Assembly: GCF_902806265.1 (NCBI RefSeq)
Contig: NZ_CADCVZ010000029.1
Location: 1 to 38,084, forward strand
Reading direction: 5' to 3'
Length of the DNA: 38,084 nt
From: an uncultured Sphingomonas sp.
GTDB taxonomy: Bacteria > Pseudomonadota > Alphaproteobacteria > Sphingomonadales > Sphingomonadaceae
Shown here piece after piece: positions 35,404 through 38,084 of this stretch. Both the position numbers and the translations under genes were made by a program. Each line of letters opens with the position of its first letter. Position 1 is the first letter of the stretch. The notes below the pieces were generated by a model that saw only the letters and a program-made list of their open reading frames with translations, was not told the DNA's origin and searched no databases.

Positions 35404-35830
35404 CGCTGGCCTGCAGGCGGATCGGCACGGCCAAGCGGACGGTCCCGACGCGTGCAAAGCGCAGGGTGAGCGGCAGCTGCTCGCCGACGCGCAGCGGTGA
35501 CTCAAGGCCCGTCAGCATGACGTGCAGCCCGCCCGGCTTCATCTCCACCATCTGGCCAGCACCCACCGGCACCGCACCGGCGGAACGCATCCGCACCACG
35601 CCACCGGCGGTGGTCGTCACGTGGACGCTCGCCTTCGCCGCCGCGGGGGTGGTCACCGCGACCAGCCGGTCGCCGCTCCGCTCTCCGTTGTGGATGGTGA
35701 GATAGGCGGCCGAGCCGGTCTGCCCGGGCACGGTGGCCCGAGCCCAGCCGCTCACATGCATCGCGGGGCCTTGGGCGGGCGCGGCTGTGCTGGCGAGGAG
35801 CGGCACGGCGAGAAGCGGGAAGATGCGCAT
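35381..35830 (-). CDS. Periplasmic copper chaperone PCu(A)C
   Basis: 149 aa with a signal peptide (MRIFPLLAVPLLASTAAPAQ, cleaved near 20). Copper ligands follow the H-x10-M-x21-H-x-M pattern: His70, Met81, His103 and Met105 (VVRM, MKPGGLHVML). It probably hands Cu(I) to the SCO protein or directly to CuA. The C-terminus ends in GHHQH, an additional His-rich metal-binding tail. It lies 17 bases downstream of the DUF454 gene in the minus-strand group. Confidence 0.93.
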   Translation of the reverse strand: MRIFPLLAVPLLASTAAPAQGPAMHVSGWARATVPGQTGSAAYLTIHNGERSGDRLVAVTTPAAAKASVHVTTTAGGVVRMRSAGAVPVGAGQMVEMKPGGLHVMLTGLESPLRVGEQLPLTLRFARVGTVRLAVPIRLQASDAGHHQH

Positions 35831-35847
35831 GGGCGCTATCTAGGGCG

Positions 35848-36198
35848 CTAGTCGGGCCGGGTCCAGATAAAGGCGGCGGCGCCCAGGCACGCAGCCAAGG
35901 GCAGGAGCGACCAGAGCGGCTCCAGCACGATCAGCCCGGCGGCGCTGCTCAGCAGCAGTGCAGCGGAGGCCGCCAGCTTGCCGCGCCGGCTGATCGCCCC
36001 GCGGTCCCGCCAGGCGCGGATGCTTGGACCCGCCCGCGGGTGCGCCAGCAGCCAGCCTTCGAGCCGCGGGTCCGAGCGGGTGAAGCACCAGGCCGCCAGG
36101 ATCCAGAATGGGACGGTGGGCAGCAGGGGCAGGGCGATCCCGATGAAGCCGAGAACCAGCCCGACCAGCCCGGCCCCGAGGAACATGCCGCGCTTCAC
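35848..36198 (-). CDS. DUF454 (YbaN) family membrane protein
   Basis: 116 aa from GTG 36198 (MKRGMFLGAGLV); ATG 36186 is an alternative. The family block GFIGIALPLLPTVPFWILAAWCF (part: IGIALPLLPTVPF) and SDPRLEGWLLAHPRAGPSIRAWRDRGAI are diagnostic. About three to four membrane helices are predicted. It begins 14 bases after the thiolase stop and is likely co-transcribed. Function is unknown. Confidence 0.87.
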   Translation of the reverse strand: MKRGMFLGAGLVGLVLGFIGIALPLLPTVPFWILAAWCFTRSDPRLEGWLLAHPRAGPSIRAWRDRGAISRRGKLAASAALLLSSAAGLIVLEPLWSLLPLAACLGAAAFIWTRPD

Positions 36199-36212
36199 CC
36201 GCGACCGCTCGA

Positions 36213-37391
36213 TCAGTGCAGCGACTCGACGATCGTCACGTTGGCGATGCCGCCGCCCTCGCACATGGTTTGCAGGCCGAAACGCTTGTCCCGCGCCTCC
36301 AGCGCATGCAGCAGCGTCGTCATCAGCTTGGTCCCGCTGGCGCCCAGCGGATGGCCGAGCGCGATCGCCCCGCCGTTGACATTGAGCCGCTCGGGATCGC
36401 CGCCCAGTTCGCGAAGCCAGGCCAGCGGCACCGGCGCAAAGGCCTCGTTAACCTCGTACAAGTCGATGTCGCCAATCCGTCGGCCCGAGCGCTCCAGCGC
36501 CCGGCGGGTGGCAGGGATGGGCTCCATCAGCATGATCACCGGATCGCCCGCGGTCACCGTGAGGTTGTCCACGCGCGCGAGCGGGGTCAGGCCATGGTCC
36601 TTGAGCGCGCGCTCGCTCACCACTAGCACGCCCGACGCCCCGTCGCAGATCTGGCTGGCGTTGCCGGCGGTGACAACTCCGTCGGGCTTAAGCATCTTGA
36701 GGCTGGCAAAGCCCTCCGGCGACGCGTCGAAGCGGATGCCCTCGTCGCGGGTGTGACGCGTCTCGCTGCCTTCGGCGTCGACCACCTCGAGCGGCACGAT
36801 CTCGTCGGCAAAGTCCCCGCGCTCGGTCGCGGCGGCGGCGCGGCGGTGGCTCTCCAAGGCGAAGCCGTCCAGCTCTTCCCGGCTCATCTGGTAGTTGCGC
36901 GCGATCATCTCCGCGCCGATGAACTGGCTGAACTCGGTAACGCCGTAGCGGTCCTTGATCGCCTGCGACCAGGGCCCGGTGCCGATGCCCGCCTGCATCG
37001 GCAGGAACACGGGCGTGCCCATCGGCACCCGGGTCATGTGCTCGACCCCGGCGGCGATCACCACGTCCTGCGTACCGCTCATCACCGCCTGCGCCGCGAA
37101 GTGCAGCGCCTGCTGCGAGCTGCCGCATTGGCGGTCGATGGAGACCGCCGGCACGCTGTCGGGCAGCTTGGAGGCCATCACCATGTTGCGGCCGATGTGG
37201 AAGCTCTGCTCGCCCACCTGGCTGACGCATCCCGCGATCACGTCCTCGACGCTCGCCGGGTCAATGCCCGACCGCTCGACCAGTGCGTCCAGCACCGCGG
37301 CGCCGAGGTCGGCCGGGTGCCAGTCCTTCAGCGCCCCGCCGCGCTTGCCCCCCGCCGTCCGCGCCGCCGCTACGAGGTAGGCCTCAGCCAT
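36213..37391 (-). CDS. Acetyl-CoA acetyltransferase (thiolase)
   Basis: 392 aa. It condenses or cleaves acyl-CoA; biosynthetic (PhaA/AtoB-like) and degradative (FadA-like) roles cannot be separated from sequence alone. The nucleophile Cys89 is in DRQCGSSQQ, the histidine in NGGAIALGHPLGASG, and the second cysteine in TMCEGGGIANVTI. Length and motifs are normal. The start at 37391 gives MAEAYLVAAARTAGG. It is first in a minus-strand group followed by DUF454, PCuAC and SCO. Confidence 0.94.
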   Translation of the reverse strand: MAEAYLVAAARTAGGKRGGALKDWHPADLGAAVLDALVERSGIDPASVEDVIAGCVSQVGEQSFHIGRNMVMASKLPDSVPAVSIDRQCGSSQQALHFAAQAVMSGTQDVVIAAGVEHMTRVPMGTPVFLPMQAGIGTGPWSQAIKDRYGVTEFSQFIGAEMIARNYQMSREELDGFALESHRRAAAATERGDFADEIVPLEVVDAEGSETRHTRDEGIRFDASPEGFASLKMLKPDGVVTAGNASQICDGASGVLVVSERALKDHGLTPLARVDNLTVTAGDPVIMLMEPIPATRRALERSGRRIGDIDLYEVNEAFAPVPLAWLRELGGDPERLNVNGGAIALGHPLGASGTKLMTTLLHALEARDKRFGLQTMCEGGGIANVTIVESLH

Positions 37392-37820
37392 CGCACCATC
37401 CTGTCCGGTGAAGGTGGAGGTGGGACCAGTTCAAGGTGCACAAGTCTCCCCTCTCGATATGCTGATATATGGAGGTTTACAGCGAATTGCACCAGCAGTG
37501 CGCATAGGTGGTGGGCGCTAGGCTGGTAGAAGCACTGGTTTTTAGCGACTTATGGATGCAGTTCCCTGCACTTCCGAACAGGGAGTCGGCGGCGCCATAG
37601 CAGGCAAGTCGTTGCTAGAAATCAGGGGAAGAACAACCGCCGGGATCGGGCGAATGCCCGGACGCCCGATGCGCTCAGTGCCGAGGGTTTGCTATGCGCT
37701 CATCCCGGTCGTTCGCAGTGCCTTTTCCGTGACCCTAAGCAAACGCCCGTTCAGCTTAGTAGCTCATGTCCGGAAACGACCCATTGCGGACCTTCAGTGC
37801 AGCCGTATGCTCGACAAAGT
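37392..37820. other. 429-base gap without a supported gene
   Basis: AT-richer than the preceding 30 kb. A frame from 37552 to 37824 on the plus strand exists, but its codon use and protein do not look real, and its end runs through a palindromic repeat (37768-37791). A weak hairpin TCCCTG (37563-37568) with CAGGGA (37579-37584) is visible. The thiolase promoter should lie near 37400-37500. Confidence 0.6.
37768..37791. repeat. Short palindromic element, possible dispersed repeat
   Basis: GTCCG (37768-37772) and CGGAC (37787-37791) flank GAAACGACCCATTG. From memory, sphingomonad genomes carry many copies of a similar GTCCG...GACCCATTG...CGGAC element; only one copy is seen here, so repetition was not verified. 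Confidence 0.4.
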
Positions 37821-38084
37821 ATGACCATTGAAATGTGGGTATTGGCAGGCTTCGTTGTCGGCCTCATCTTCGGTTTAGCTAAGCCCGAGTATGGCTGTAT
37901 GGTATTGGCGGTCATCCCGGTTGCCATGTTCGCTTATATTTGGTGGTGTCAAAGCCAGAACCCAGACGCCCTTACCTCCACAAGCGTACTCAATTTTGTG
38001 TTCGGGCCGCTTTGGCCAACTCTTGGAGCTGTCGGGGGGTGGTTCACTGGCGTGCTGCTGTATCGCTTGTTGAGACGCGACAGC
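37821..38084 (+). CDS. Small membrane protein, partial (runs off right edge)
   Basis: 88 codons from ATG 37821, open to the last base. Three hydrophobic stretches are seen: WVLAGFVVGLIFGLA, MVLAVIPVAMFAYIWW and, after a polar loop, FVFGPLWPTLGAVGGW continuing to GVLLYRLLRR, so three or more membrane helices. Codon use is AT-richer than the main block of genes. No family is recognised; no clear ribosome-binding site was seen. Confidence 0.6.
   Translation, partial: MTIEMWVLAGFVVGLIFGLAKPEYGCMVLAVIPVAMFAYIWWCQSQNPDALTSTSVLNFVFGPLWPTLGAVGGWFTGVLLYRLLRRDS

Noticed and set aside
37552-37824. 90-codon plus-strand frame in the right gap
   Set aside because: No ribosome-binding site or domain; its C-terminus (HVRKRPIAD) is read from a palindromic repeat.
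1-38084. tRNA genes, rRNA genes, CRISPR arrays, insertion sequences
   Set aside because: I looked through the gaps and saw no cloverleaf with a convincing T-arm, no regularly spaced repeats and no transposase frame.

Overview
The window is a high-GC, gene-dense piece of an alphaproteobacterial chromosome, most likely a member of the Sphingomonadales. The evidence is a Caulobacter-type cpa/tad pilus locus, a FlaF-family flagellar regulator (an alphaproteobacterial family), glycine dehydrogenase split into gcvPA and gcvPB, heterotetrameric glyQ/glyS, and short GC-rich palindromic repeats of the kind dispersed in sphingomonads. The lineage is inferred from gene content only.

Layout. 1-788: relic of a reverse transcriptase resembling defence (DRT/UG) types, cut at its 5' side and frameshifted. 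975-4961: a TraB/GumN lipoprotein and divergent glyQS; glyS carries an internal AT-richer patch. 4967-5511: a perfect inverted repeat, a small membrane protein and a hairpin. 5527-12524: pilus operon on the minus strand, read cpaA-cpaB-cpaC-cpaD-cpaE-tadB-tadC, with no cpaF/tadA motor ATPase at its usual place between cpaE and tadB. 12575-15858: a D-arginine-dehydrogenase-like flavoprotein converging on rnhA through a pair of palindromic repeats, then ispH and a lipoprotein gene. 15936-21402: a tandem glycine riboswitch followed by gcvT, gcvH, a methyltransferase, gcvPA and gcvPB. 21407-24156: an ABA4-like membrane protein, a DUF938 protein, a PAP2 phosphatase and two PilZ proteins.

24265-27689 is a decayed flagellar region. 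It holds intact flaF, an in-frame deletion fusion of the 5' part of motA to the 3' part of flhA followed by two frameshifts, an apparently intact fliK, and flgD with two frameshifts and no recognisable start codon. Uninterrupted dnaB follows. The right part holds a general-stress-like protein, a DUF2243 membrane protein, astD, selO, an alpha/beta hydrolase, and a minus-strand group thiolase - DUF454 - PCuAC copper chaperone - SCO copper chaperone. The last ~0.7 kb is AT-richer, with one membrane-protein gene running off the edge.

Together the window shows glycine charging and glycine cleavage (riboswitch controlled), surface appendages apparently being lost (flagellum decayed, Tad locus without its motor gene), and repeats that have become part of gene ends. 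I found no complete new defence or mobile system. The most unusual observations are the flagellar relic with its motA-flhA chimera, the RT relic, the mosaic patch in glyS, and the palindromic repeats that supply the stop codons of two converging genes in the same phase.
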